In this document: in pieces, positions 17,160 through 24,324 of the stretch | Position numbering within the stretch: the first letter of the stretch is position 1 | Layout of the letters: the number at the start of each line of letters is the position of its first letter | NCBI RefSeq assembly: GCF_047638075.1 | Contig: NZ_JBLJBV010000066.1 | Coordinates: 62,001-126,000 of the forward strand | Direction of reading: 5' to 3' | Origin: UBA6197 sp047638075 | GTDB lineage: Bacteria > Pseudomonadota > Alphaproteobacteria > Rhodobacterales > Rhodobacteraceae | Length of the DNA: 64,000 nt | Made by a program: the position numbers and the translations under genes | The notes under the pieces: generated by a model | What the model was told of the DNA's origin: nothing | Database searches by the model: none | Seen by the model: only the letters and a program-made list of their open reading frames with translations

Positions 17160-18074
17160 ATGCGCCGCCTGTTTCGTCTTGCCCTTGTTCTTGCCCTGCC
17201 GGGGCTGGCCGCCTTTTGGTTCATCACCCGCCCGAACCCACTGCCCGCTGATGCGCTGGTCGGGCTGGTCGCTGACCCCGCCCACGGAGAGCAGGTGTTC
17301 TGGGCCGGCGGCTGCGCCTCGTGCCACATGACTGCGGGGGCCAAGGGCGATCAGATGCTGGAACTGGGCGGCGGGCAAAAATTCCCCTCCCCCTTTGGCA
17401 CCTTCATCGCGCCCAATATCTCGAACGATCCCATCCAAGGTGTCGGCGGTTGGAGCAGTGATGACCTTGCCAACGCAATGATGCGCGGCATTTCGCCCGA
17501 AGGGACACATTATTACCCCGCCTTCCCCTATGCCAGCTACGCCAAGGCCACCCCGCAAGATGTGGTGGACCTGCGCGCCTATCTGGCCACCCTGCCCGCT
17601 GTGGCCACACCCAGCCAGCCGCATGAGGTGGGCTTTCCCTTCAACCTCCGCCGCACCTTGGGCGGCTGGAAATTCCTGTTTCTCAATACCGATTGGGTTA
17701 TCGCGGGTGATCTGACTCCCGACGAAACCCGTGGCCGCTATCTGGCCGAGGCATTGGGGCACTGCGCCGAATGCCACACCCCACGCAACCTGCTGGGCGG
17801 CTTGCAGCGCGACCAATGGCTTGCCGGCGCCCCGATACCCGGCGCCAAGGGCCGCTTCCCGAATATCACCCCAGCGCGCCTGAAGTGGTCGGCAGCCGAA
17901 ATCGCCGACTATCTGAATACGGGCTTCACCCCCGAGTATGACAGCGCAGGCGGTCATATGGCGCTGGTCGTAGGCAATTTCGCGCGGCTCTCAGCCGAAG
18001 ACCGCAGCGCCGTTGCCGCCTACCTCAAAAAAGTGCCGCCCATCGAAACACCGGCGACCGCCCCCGCGCGGTAA
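17160..18074 (+). CDS. Membrane-anchored dihaem c-type cytochrome
   Basis: The protein has 304 residues: an N-terminal signal/anchor helix (5-24) and two cytochrome c domains with haem motifs CASCH (52-56) and CAECH (202-206). Such proteins resemble the cytochrome subunits of membrane alcohol, gluconate or aldehyde dehydrogenases and pass electrons to ubiquinone or the oxidase. No dehydrogenase gene is adjacent, so its electron donor is unknown. The ATG follows GAAAGGAGCC. Confidence 0.9.
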   Translation: MRRLFRLALVLALPGLAAFWFITRPNPLPADALVGLVADPAHGEQVFWAGGCASCHMTAGAKGDQMLELGGGQKFPSPFGTFIAPNISNDPIQGVGGWSSDDLANAMMRGISPEGTHYYPAFPYASYAKATPQDVVDLRAYLATLPAVATPSQPHEVGFPFNLRRTLGGWKFLFLNTDWVIAGDLTPDETRGRYLAEALGHCAECHTPRNLLGGLQRDQWLAGAPIPGAKGRFPNITPARLKWSAAEIADYLNTGFTPEYDSAGGHMALVVGNFARLSAEDRSAVAAYLKKVPPIETPATAPAR

Positions 18075-18081
18075 CCCACGT

Positions 18082-18184
18082 TTGCACAAGGGTTCAAATT
18101 CAACACAACGCGCGCTCTTTCTGGCGGGAATGCCCCCGTTGAGGGCATCGGCACTTGCACAAGGGCGCGCCAGTCCCCCTTGTG
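18082..18184 (+). promoter_or_regulatory. Repeated CACAAGGG boxes upstream of psuK
   Basis: TTGCACAAGGG occurs at 18082-18092 and again at 18155-18165, 73 bases apart (about seven helical turns). The second copy pairs with an inverted CCCTTGTG at 18177-18184. This fits a dimeric operator with a distal site, but no regulator gene is next to psuKG. Confidence 0.35.
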
Positions 18185-18214
18185 GAACCCGGCGCGATTG
18201 GGCAGGAATCAGGG

Positions 18215-19108
18215 ATGAACCAGACAGCGGATATCTTGTGCATCGGCTCGGTGCTGTGGGACATTATCGGTCGCACGCCCGGGCATATGCGCGAGGGCTC
18301 GGATGTGCCGGGGCGGATTACTCGGTTGCCGGGGGGTGTCGCGATGAACATCGCGATGACGCTGGCCCGCTTTGGCATGCGGCCGGCGCTGCTTTCTACC
18401 GTGGGCCGCGACGCCGAGGGCGACGAGTTGATCGCAAGCGCCGCGCATATGGGCCTGATCTGCAATCATATTTACCGCTCAAACGATCTGCCGACAGATC
18501 GTTATATGGCGATCGAGGGTGCCAATGGCCTGATCGCCGCTATCGCAGACGCCCATTCGCTGGAAGCCGTGGGCGACAAGATCCTGCGCCCGCTTGCCGA
18601 TGGCGCCTTGGGCAGCGCGGCAAAGCCCTGGGCCGGCCCGGTGGCGCTGGACGGGAACCTGACCGAGTCGCTCTTGGCCACAATCGCCATATCGCCGCTT
18701 TTCGCCCTGGCCGATCTGCGGATTGCCCCCGCCAGCCCCGGCAAGGCCGAACGGCTGCGCCCCTTGCTGGATCACCCCAACGCAACACTTTATGTCAACC
18801 TTGATGAGGCGGGGCTGCTTTGTCAGCGCAGCTTTGAAAGCGCCCCCGAGGCCGCCGAAGGGCTGATAGCGCGTGGTGCGCACCGCGTTCTGGTCACCAA
18901 TGGCGCCCACACCGCCGCCGACGGCGCGCAGGGCAGCGTTCTGACCCAGACCCCACCGCCCGTTCTGGTGACCCGTGTCACCGGCGCGGGCGATACTTTC
19001 ATGGCCGCCCATCTGGTGGCCGAACGGCGCGGGCTGGACCGCGCCGCATCCCTTGCCGCGGCACTTGACGCCGCTGCGCGCTACGTCTCAGGAGATATCG
19101 CCACATGA
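18215..19108 (+). CDS. psuK: PfkB-family carbohydrate kinase, likely pseudouridine kinase
   Basis: The likely reaction is phosphorylation of pseudouridine to its 5'-phosphate. The 297-residue ribokinase-fold protein has an N-terminal GGVAMNIAMTLARFG and the catalytic motif TGAGDTFMA near the C-terminus. The substrate assignment rests on the four-base overlap with psuG, since the fold alone does not define it. The ATG at 18215 follows GGAATCAGGG; an in-frame upstream ATG at 18155 lies among operator-like repeats. Confidence 0.88.
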   Translation: MNQTADILCIGSVLWDIIGRTPGHMREGSDVPGRITRLPGGVAMNIAMTLARFGMRPALLSTVGRDAEGDELIASAAHMGLICNHIYRSNDLPTDRYMAIEGANGLIAAIADAHSLEAVGDKILRPLADGALGSAAKPWAGPVALDGNLTESLLATIAISPLFALADLRIAPASPGKAERLRPLLDHPNATLYVNLDEAGLLCQRSFESAPEAAEGLIARGAHRVLVTNGAHTAADGAQGSVLTQTPPPVLVTRVTGAGDTFMAAHLVAERRGLDRAASLAAALDAAARYVSGDIAT

Positions 19109-20019
19109 CCGCCCCCCTCAGCTATTCACCCGAAGCCCGCGCCGCCCTTGATACCGGCCGCGCCGTCGTGGCGCTGGAAAGCACGATCATCACCCACGGC
19201 ATGCCCTACCCGCAAAACCTTGAAACCGCCCGCGCGGTCGAGGCCGAGGTCCGCGCAGCCGGTGCCGTTCCCGCCACCATCGCCATTCAAAACGGCCACA
19301 TCCACATCGGCCTGACCGAAGTCGAGCTGGACCAACTGGCGCAGACACCCGATGCGATGAAGCTTAGCCGTGCCGATCTGGCCGCCTGCCTCGCAATGGG
19401 CCGCACCGGCGCCACGACAGTCGCCGCAACGATGATCTGTGCCCATCTGGCCGGGATCCACGTCTTTGCCACCGGCGGTATCGGCGGTGTGCACCGCGGC
19501 GCCGAAACCTCGTTTGACATCTCTGCTGATCTGTCGGAACTGGCGGCAACCCCGGTCACGGTGGTTGCTGCGGGCGCGAAAGCCATCCTTGATCTGCCGA
19601 AAACGCTTGAGGTGCTTGAAACGCTGGGGGTGCCGGTCATCGCCCTGGGGCAAGACAAATTCCCGGCCTTCTGGTCGCGCAGCTCGGGCCTGACGGCGCC
19701 GCTGCGCATGGACAGCGCCGCCGAAATCGCCGCCGCCCATCTCATGCGCGCGCGCATCGGCCTGCCCGGCGGCCAGCTGATCGCCAACCCGATCCCGAAA
19801 GCCGCCGAAATCGCCCGCGAAGACATCACCCCGGTGATCGAGGCCGCCCTTTCCGAGGCCGAAGCCCAGGGGATCAGCGCCAAAGCCGTCACCCCCTTCC
19901 TGTTGCAACGCATCTTCGAGCTGACCGAAGGGCGGTCTTTAGCCTCCAACATCGCGCTGGTGCTGAACAATGCGCGTCTGGGCGCCGCAATTGCCCTGGA
20001 AATCGAGCGCCAGACCTAA
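19105..20019 (+). CDS. psuG: Pseudouridine-5'-phosphate glycosidase
   Basis: PsuG breaks the C-C glycosidic bond of pseudouridine 5'-phosphate, giving uracil and ribose 5-phosphate. Its 304 residues show the family's ESTIITHGMPYPQN near 22-35, AIQNGHIHIGL, and FATGGIGGVHRG. It overlaps psuK by four bases. Together the pair salvages pseudouridine from RNA turnover; no pseudouridine transporter gene accompanies it here. Confidence 0.95.
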   Translation: MTAPLSYSPEARAALDTGRAVVALESTIITHGMPYPQNLETARAVEAEVRAAGAVPATIAIQNGHIHIGLTEVELDQLAQTPDAMKLSRADLAACLAMGRTGATTVAATMICAHLAGIHVFATGGIGGVHRGAETSFDISADLSELAATPVTVVAAGAKAILDLPKTLEVLETLGVPVIALGQDKFPAFWSRSSGLTAPLRMDSAAEIAAAHLMRARIGLPGGQLIANPIPKAAEIAREDITPVIEAALSEAEAQGISAKAVTPFLLQRIFELTEGRSLASNIALVLNNARLGAAIALEIERQT

Positions 20020-20082
20020 GCTGCCCATTGCAGCACCCCGCCCCCCTCCATAAGTTACGCCAAACCCGGAGGGAACCGCCAG

Positions 20083-20757
20083 ATGACCGACCCCGATCCC
20101 GCGCCGCGCAAGCGAAGCGTCTTTGCAACCTTGCGCGCCTCGTTCCTGACCGGGCTGGTCGTCGTGGCACCCATTGGCCTGACGCTGTGGCTGATCTGGA
20201 CGGTCACCGGCTGGATCGACGGTTGGGTGCTGCCGCTGATCCCCGAACGCTGGCAACCCGAACAATATATCGGGATCAACCTGCGTGGCCTCGGGGTGAT
20301 CATCTTTTTGGTTTTCACGGTTATTGCAGGCTGGCTGGCCAAGGGGTTTTTCGGCCGCTCGCTGTTGCGCTGGGGCGAAGGGCTGGTCGATCGGATGCCG
20401 GTCATCCGCTCGATCTACAATGGCTTGAAACAAATCGCTGAAACCGTTTTTGCACAGACCGAATCCAACTTTGACAAGGCCTGCCTGGTCGAATACCCGC
20501 GCCCCGGCATCTGGGCGATCGGCTTTGTCTCCACCAAAGCCAAGGGCGAGGTGCTGCTGCGCACCCCCCACGACGGCGACGTGATGTCGGTCTTCCTGCC
20601 CACCACACCAAACCCGACCTCGGGGTTTTTGCTGTTCGTCCCCGAAACAGACCTGATCTATCTGGATATGGGGGTCGAAGACGCGGCCAAACTGATCATT
20701 TCCGCAGGCTTGGTCTATCCCAACCCAAAAGACCCAACCACGCCGCCCAAGCCCTAA
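20083..20757 (+). CDS. DUF502 family membrane protein
   Basis: The protein has 224 residues of the DUF502 family, with two N-terminal membrane helices (about 22-48 and 70-92) joined by a short loop and a soluble C-terminal domain carrying VIRSIYNGLKQI and the GFLLFVPE segment. The function of the family is not established. The ATG follows GGAGGGAACC. It is followed by the 443-base non-coding stretch with the inverted repeat copy 2. Confidence 0.9.
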   Translation: MTDPDPAPRKRSVFATLRASFLTGLVVVAPIGLTLWLIWTVTGWIDGWVLPLIPERWQPEQYIGINLRGLGVIIFLVFTVIAGWLAKGFFGRSLLRWGEGLVDRMPVIRSIYNGLKQIAETVFAQTESNFDKACLVEYPRPGIWAIGFVSTKAKGEVLLRTPHDGDVMSVFLPTTPNPTSGFLLFVPETDLIYLDMGVEDAAKLIISAGLVYPNPKDPTTPPKP

Positions 20758-20810
20758 GACCCGCGCGTCCAGCTGCAACAGCCCCCAACCGCGCCCCCTC
20801 CCCCCCCTCT

Positions 20811-20864
20811 GGCTTTTTTTTGGCAAAAATACTCCGCGGGGGTCCGGGGGCGCGAAGCCCCCGG
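20811..20864 (-). repeat. Dispersed 3'-end repeat, copy 2 (inverted)
   Basis: Read on the minus strand, an 8-bp stem (CCGGGGGC/GCCCCCGG, loop TTCGC) leads into ACCCCCGC, GGAGTATTTTT, then GCCAAAAAAAAGCC. It has the same order of modules as copy 1. It lies after the DUF502 gene but points against it. Confidence 0.7.
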
Positions 20865-21015
20865 CGGTCTCTCACGGGGCGGCCCTTCTGTCACCCATAA
20901 GAAACGCCCGGCCAATGATCTGGTCCCCTCCCAGCCGATGTGGGGGGCATGAACAGATCCTTTCCGCATGTGGTGACAGTTGCGCGATTGCCCGTTCACA
21001 CCCCAAACGTCATGC

Positions 21016-21045
21016 AAAAAAAAACGCCCGCACGAGGCGGGCGTT
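21016..21045 (-). terminator. Rho-independent terminator, minus strand
   Basis: The 9-bp stem AACGCCCGC/GCGGGCGTT with a 5-base loop is followed on the minus strand by a run of nine T (21024-21016, partly shared with the stem). No protein gene on the minus strand ends here. Confidence 0.75.
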
Positions 21046-21092
21046 AAGTCATGAGGCAGGTTTCATACAGGCAAGAAACCTATCGAGCAGTA
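21016..21092 (-). ncRNA. Candidate small RNA (about 77 nt)
   Basis: The minus strand carries a sigma-70-like promoter (21126-21098), a 7-bp stem-loop AGGTTTC...GAAACCT just after the expected start, a short single-stranded linker, and the terminator at 21045-21016. No open frame of useful length is present. It sits in the gap between the DUF502 gene and the YejA-like gene, opposite to both. With hfq in the same window an Hfq-dependent RNA is possible, but this is inference; no known RNA family was recognised. Confidence 0.5.
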
Positions 21093-21097
21093 GGTAT

Positions 21098-21126
21098 CTT
21101 ATAAGCGCTTAGTTGCCGTAATCCAA
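21098..21126 (-). promoter_or_regulatory. Sigma-70-like promoter of the small-RNA candidate
   Basis: On the minus strand TTGGAT (21126-21121), a 17-base spacer, and TATAAG (21103-21098). The expected transcription start is near 21092. Confidence 0.5.
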
Positions 21127-21200
21127 GGGAAAAGTTTGCGTATCGCGCCGTGCAAAGCTAGCTTCGCCCCGAAAAGAACAGGCAAGCCGGGGTTATCGCG

Positions 21201-23024
21201 ATGCTGAAATTGGTGTTTTTGCGGGGCCTGCGGTGCTGCCTTGTCGCTTTGGGCCCTGTATTGATGGGGGCCGCAGCCCATGCGGACGCAACACATGGTA
21301 TAGCGATGTACGGCAGCCCTGCCCTGCCGGCCGGGTTTGATCATCTGCCCTACGCCAACCCCGACGCCCCCAAAGGCGGCCGTATTCGCTTGGGCGAATC
21401 GGGCGGATTCGATTCCCTCAACCCCTGGATCCTGTCAGGGCGGGCCGCCGCTGGTGTCGCCGCCTACACAGTCGAATCACTCATGGGCCGCAGTGCGGAT
21501 GAGCCGTTCACGCTTTACGGGCTGCTGGCCGAAAGCAGTGATACCGATGAGGCGCGCTCTTACGTCGAATTTACCCTGCGTGAAAACGCCCGCTTTTCAG
21601 ACGGCACCCCGGTCACCGTTGATGACGTGATGTGGAGCTATGAAACCTTGGGCACCAAGGGCCATGCCCGCTATCACACCGCCTGGGCGAAGGTCGCAAA
21701 AATGGAGCAGACCGGCCCGCGGTCCGTCCGCTTCACCTTTGATGCGCCTGACCGCGAACTTGCGCTGCTGATGGGGATGCGCCCGATTTTGAAAAAGGCA
21801 CAGTGGCGGGGCAAGGACTTTGCCGCCTCGACACTGGAGGTGCCGATCGGGTCGGGCCCCTATGTGGTCGATCGGTTTGAGCCGGGCAGGTTCATCAGCC
21901 TGAAACGCAATCCCGACTGGTGGGGCAAGGATCTGCCCCTTAACCGGGGCCAGTACAACTTTGATGAAATCCGCTATGATTATTTCGGCGATGGCGGCGT
22001 GGTATTTGAGGCGTTCAAGGGCGGCGAGATCGACACATGGCGCGAAACCAACAGCGCCAAATGGGCGCGCGAATATACGTTTCCGGCGGTCAGTTCAGGC
22101 AAGGTCGAGAAAGCCGAAATTCCGCACCACCGGCCATCCGGGATCACCGGGTTGGTGTTCAATACCCGCAGACCCGTTTTTGCCGATTGGCGCGTGCGCG
22201 AAGCGCTGACACTGGCGTTCAACTTTGAATTCATCAACGCCACGCTCAATGACGGGACCGAGCCGCGGATCAGCTCGTATTTTTCCAACTCCGCCTTGGG
22301 TATGGCGCCGGGGCCGGCGACCGGGCGGGTGGCCGCATTGCTGGCGCCCTTTGCTGGCGATCTGATCCCCGGCACGCTTGAAGGCTATGTCTTACCCATT
22401 GCAGACGGGACCGAATTGAACCGCGGCAATAGCCGCAAGGCGATGCGCCTGCTGGAAGATGCGGGCTGGACCGTGGACGACGACGGGGTTTTGAAAAACG
22501 CCCAAGGCGCGCCCTTCACCTTTGAGATTGTCTTGGCGCAGGGCGCAGCCGAAGTGCAATCCATCGTCGACATCTATACCGAGGCGTTGACCCGGCTGGG
22601 CATCGCGCCGCGTCTGACCACGGTGGATGACGCCCAATACAAGGAGCGCACCAATACCTATGATTTCGACATGGCCTGGTATACCCGCGCGCTTTCGCTA
22701 AGCCCCGGAAATGAGCAGATGCTTTACTGGGGCGCGCAGGGGGTAAAACAGCCGGGCAGCCGTAACTGGATGGGAATGAATTCCCCCGCCGCCGAGGCGA
22801 TGATTGCCGCGATGTTGGCCGCCGACAGCGAAGCCGAATTCACCGCTGCCGTGCAGGCGCTCGACCGGGTGTTGACCGCGGGGCGCTATGTGATTCCCAT
22901 CTGGTATAGCAAAGTCTCGCGGCTGGCCTATGATCGGGATCTTCACTTTCCCCGGCGGATTCCGCTATACGGAGATTGGCCGGGCTTTCAGCCCGATGTC
23001 TGGTGGTATGAGGCAGTGAAATGA
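21201..23024 (+). CDS. YejA-like extracellular solute-binding protein (family 5)
   Basis: This periplasmic peptide-binding protein of the SBP_bac_5 family has 607 residues. The N-terminal signal peptide ends around AAAHA (about 24-28), and the mature part begins with the YejA-type MYGSPALPAGFDHLPYAN and DAPKGGRI segments. Family members feed YejBEF-type ABC transporters that import oligopeptides such as microcin C-like compounds. No permease or ATPase gene is adjacent, so it is an orphan binding protein here or its partners are elsewhere. There is no strong ribosome-binding site. The stop overlaps a small lipoprotein gene (ATGA). Confidence 0.9.
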   Translation: MLKLVFLRGLRCCLVALGPVLMGAAAHADATHGIAMYGSPALPAGFDHLPYANPDAPKGGRIRLGESGGFDSLNPWILSGRAAAGVAAYTVESLMGRSADEPFTLYGLLAESSDTDEARSYVEFTLRENARFSDGTPVTVDDVMWSYETLGTKGHARYHTAWAKVAKMEQTGPRSVRFTFDAPDRELALLMGMRPILKKAQWRGKDFAASTLEVPIGSGPYVVDRFEPGRFISLKRNPDWWGKDLPLNRGQYNFDEIRYDYFGDGGVVFEAFKGGEIDTWRETNSAKWAREYTFPAVSSGKVEKAEIPHHRPSGITGLVFNTRRPVFADWRVREALTLAFNFEFINATLNDGTEPRISSYFSNSALGMAPGPATGRVAALLAPFAGDLIPGTLEGYVLPIADGTELNRGNSRKAMRLLEDAGWTVDDDGVLKNAQGAPFTFEIVLAQGAAEVQSIVDIYTEALTRLGIAPRLTTVDDAQYKERTNTYDFDMAWYTRALSLSPGNEQMLYWGAQGVKQPGSRNWMGMNSPAAEAMIAAMLAADSEAEFTAAVQALDRVLTAGRYVIPIWYSKVSRLAYDRDLHFPRRIPLYGDWPGFQPDVWWYEAVK

Positions 23025-23134
23025 AAAAACTGATGATTCTGGCCTGTCTGGTAGCCCTTGCAGGGTGCAACACCGTCGCGGGTGTAGGGGATGATGTCTC
23101 TGGTGGCGCGCGTCAGGTGCAAAGCTGGTTCTGA
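23021..23134 (+). CDS. Entericidin A/B-like small lipoprotein
   Basis: The product has only 37 residues, starting at an ATG overlapping the upstream stop (AAATGA). It has a KK-containing signal peptide, a lipobox ending LAGC (Cys16), and a tail NTVAGVGDDVSGGARQVQSW, which is the entericidin signature. Entericidins are small membrane lipoproteins proposed as antidote/toxin pairs in enterobacteria; in Rhodobacteraceae they are common singletons of unknown role. The gene is too short for most gene finders. Confidence 0.85.
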   Translation: MKKLMILACLVALAGCNTVAGVGDDVSGGARQVQSWF

Positions 23135-23225
23135 TCCGATTTTCCTTTGCGTTTTCACCGATTGACGGCAAACTCGCATATAGGGGGCCAACCATCGCAA
23201 GATTGCAAGGAAACGGAGAACACGA

Positions 23226-23552
23226 ATGAAATGGCACCATGTCCAGGAAAACTGGCCGGCTTTTTATGACGCGATCATAGACCGTTGGCCTCAGGCGGAT
23301 GAAGCCGATCTGGATGAGATCGACGGCGATCAGCGTGCCTTCATCGCCTATGTGGCCGGAATGAACGGTCAAGAACCTGCAGAGGCGCGCGAAGAGATCC
23401 GCGAATGGATCGTCGGCGAGTTGCCCTCTGACGTTGTGATGGACCCGCGCCATGACAACCATTCGATCACCCTCTCGGCTAAATATGTCGGCGAGGGCGA
23501 GGATGAGTCTGATGATGATGCGCGGTTTGGCGATGACGCCAAAGACGGCTGA
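23226..23552 (+). CDS. Acidic CsbD-like protein
   Basis: The 108-residue, strongly acidic protein has an N-terminal stretch (MKWHHVQENWPAFYDAI, then ADEADLDEIDGDQ, then EAREEIREWI) that follows the pattern of CsbD-like stress proteins: N-W start, D-L-x-x-I-x-G middle and E-A-x-x-x-I-x-x-W end. The C-terminal 40 residues are an Asp/Glu-rich tail. Function is unknown; a general stress role is inferred from CsbD. It has a good GGAG-type ribosome site (AAACGGAGAACACG). Confidence 0.75.
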   Translation: MKWHHVQENWPAFYDAIIDRWPQADEADLDEIDGDQRAFIAYVAGMNGQEPAEAREEIREWIVGELPSDVVMDPRHDNHSITLSAKYVGEGEDESDDDARFGDDAKDG

Positions 23553-23578
23553 TGCGCCCGGTTGGAGCGTCGCTATTT

Positions 23579-23606
23579 GAGTATTTTTACCAAAAAAAAA
23601 GCCGGG
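23579..23606 (+). repeat. Dispersed 3'-end repeat, copy 3
   Basis: GAGTATTTTTACCAAAAAAAAAGCCGGG lies between the convergent ends of the CsbD-like gene and the cupin regulator gene. It retains the GAGTATTT and CCAAAnAAAAGCC modules but lacks the GC hairpin. Confidence 0.65.
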
Positions 23607-24233
23607 TCAGGCCAGTGAGGTGACCCAAAGCACGGTGGCGTCTTCGGGCGAGGTCGAAATCAGGTTGTGCCCCATGCTGGCGTCGTAATAGGCGCTGTCG
23701 CCGCGTCTGAGATCCACAGGTTCATGGGACTCGGTATAAAGCCGTGCGGTGCCGGTCAGGACATAAAGGAACTCTTCGCCATCGTGACGCACCCAGCCGC
23801 CGAATTCATCAAAGCTGCGGGCGCGAATCCGAGCGCGGTAGGGCAGCATCTGTTTACGCGTGAGGTCGGTTGCCAGCAGTTCATGTTCATAGGTGGAGGT
23901 GACATGCGGCTGCCCTTCGGTGGCGCGGGTCAGCGCCATGCGGCCCGTCACCTGCCCGCCGGAGGGCGGTGTGAACAGTTGCGGGATCGAGATCGCCAGC
24001 CCGTCGGCCAGTTTCTTGAGCGCCTCGTAGGTGGGTGACATCTGGCCATTCTCAATTTTTGACAGTGTCGAGCGGGCCAGACCTGCCTGATTGGCGGCGT
24101 GTTCAAGTGTCCAGCCACGGGCCTTGCGCAATTCACGCACGCGGCTGGCAAGATCGACCGGTTTGGGCAAATCCTCAGTGCCATTTTCGCGCGCGATGCG
24201 GATGATTTTCGCGCTTTCAGTTTCGCCCATCAT
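23607..24233 (-). CDS. XRE-family regulator with cupin domain
   Basis: This transcription factor has 208 residues: an N-terminal helix-turn-helix (about 28-87; ENGQMSPTYEALKKLADGL) and a C-terminal cupin sensor domain (about 135-205; GEEFLYVLTGTARLY). Such PuuR/SutR-type regulators bind small effectors through the cupin. The start ATG at 24233 (or 24230) follows GAAAGG; the frame extends further upstream but would overlap the divergent gene. It is divergent from the acyl-CoA ligase cassette and is the natural candidate for its regulator. Confidence 0.92.
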   Translation of the reverse strand: MMGETESAKIIRIARENGTEDLPKPVDLASRVRELRKARGWTLEHAANQAGLARSTLSKIENGQMSPTYEALKKLADGLAISIPQLFTPPSGGQVTGRMALTRATEGQPHVTSTYEHELLATDLTRKQMLPYRARIRARSFDEFGGWVRHDGEEFLYVLTGTARLYTESHEPVDLRRGDSAYYDASMGHNLISTSPEDATVLWVTSLA

Positions 24234-24250
24234 GCTGCCTTTCAAGCGAG

Positions 24251-24271
24251 GGTCCCGCATCGGTGCGGACC
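24251..24271. promoter_or_regulatory. Near-palindrome in divergent regulator/ligase promoter region
   Basis: GGTCCcGCA-TCGG-TGCGGACC is a palindrome with one bulged base, lying between the two divergent starts (24233 and 24325). It is a candidate operator for the cupin regulator. Confidence 0.35.
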
Positions 24272-24324
24272 GGGGGCGGGTCTGCCGGGTTGCAAGCTGC
24301 CGGGGCGAGAGGTAGCAGGAAAGG

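Larger units (their letters stand above)
20758..21200. other. 443-base non-coding stretch
   Basis: It holds repeat copy 2 (20811-20864), about 145 bases with no recognisable feature (20870-21015), a minus-strand terminator and small-RNA candidate (21016-21126), and the leader of the YejA-like gene. No open frame here looks coding. Confidence 0.6.
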
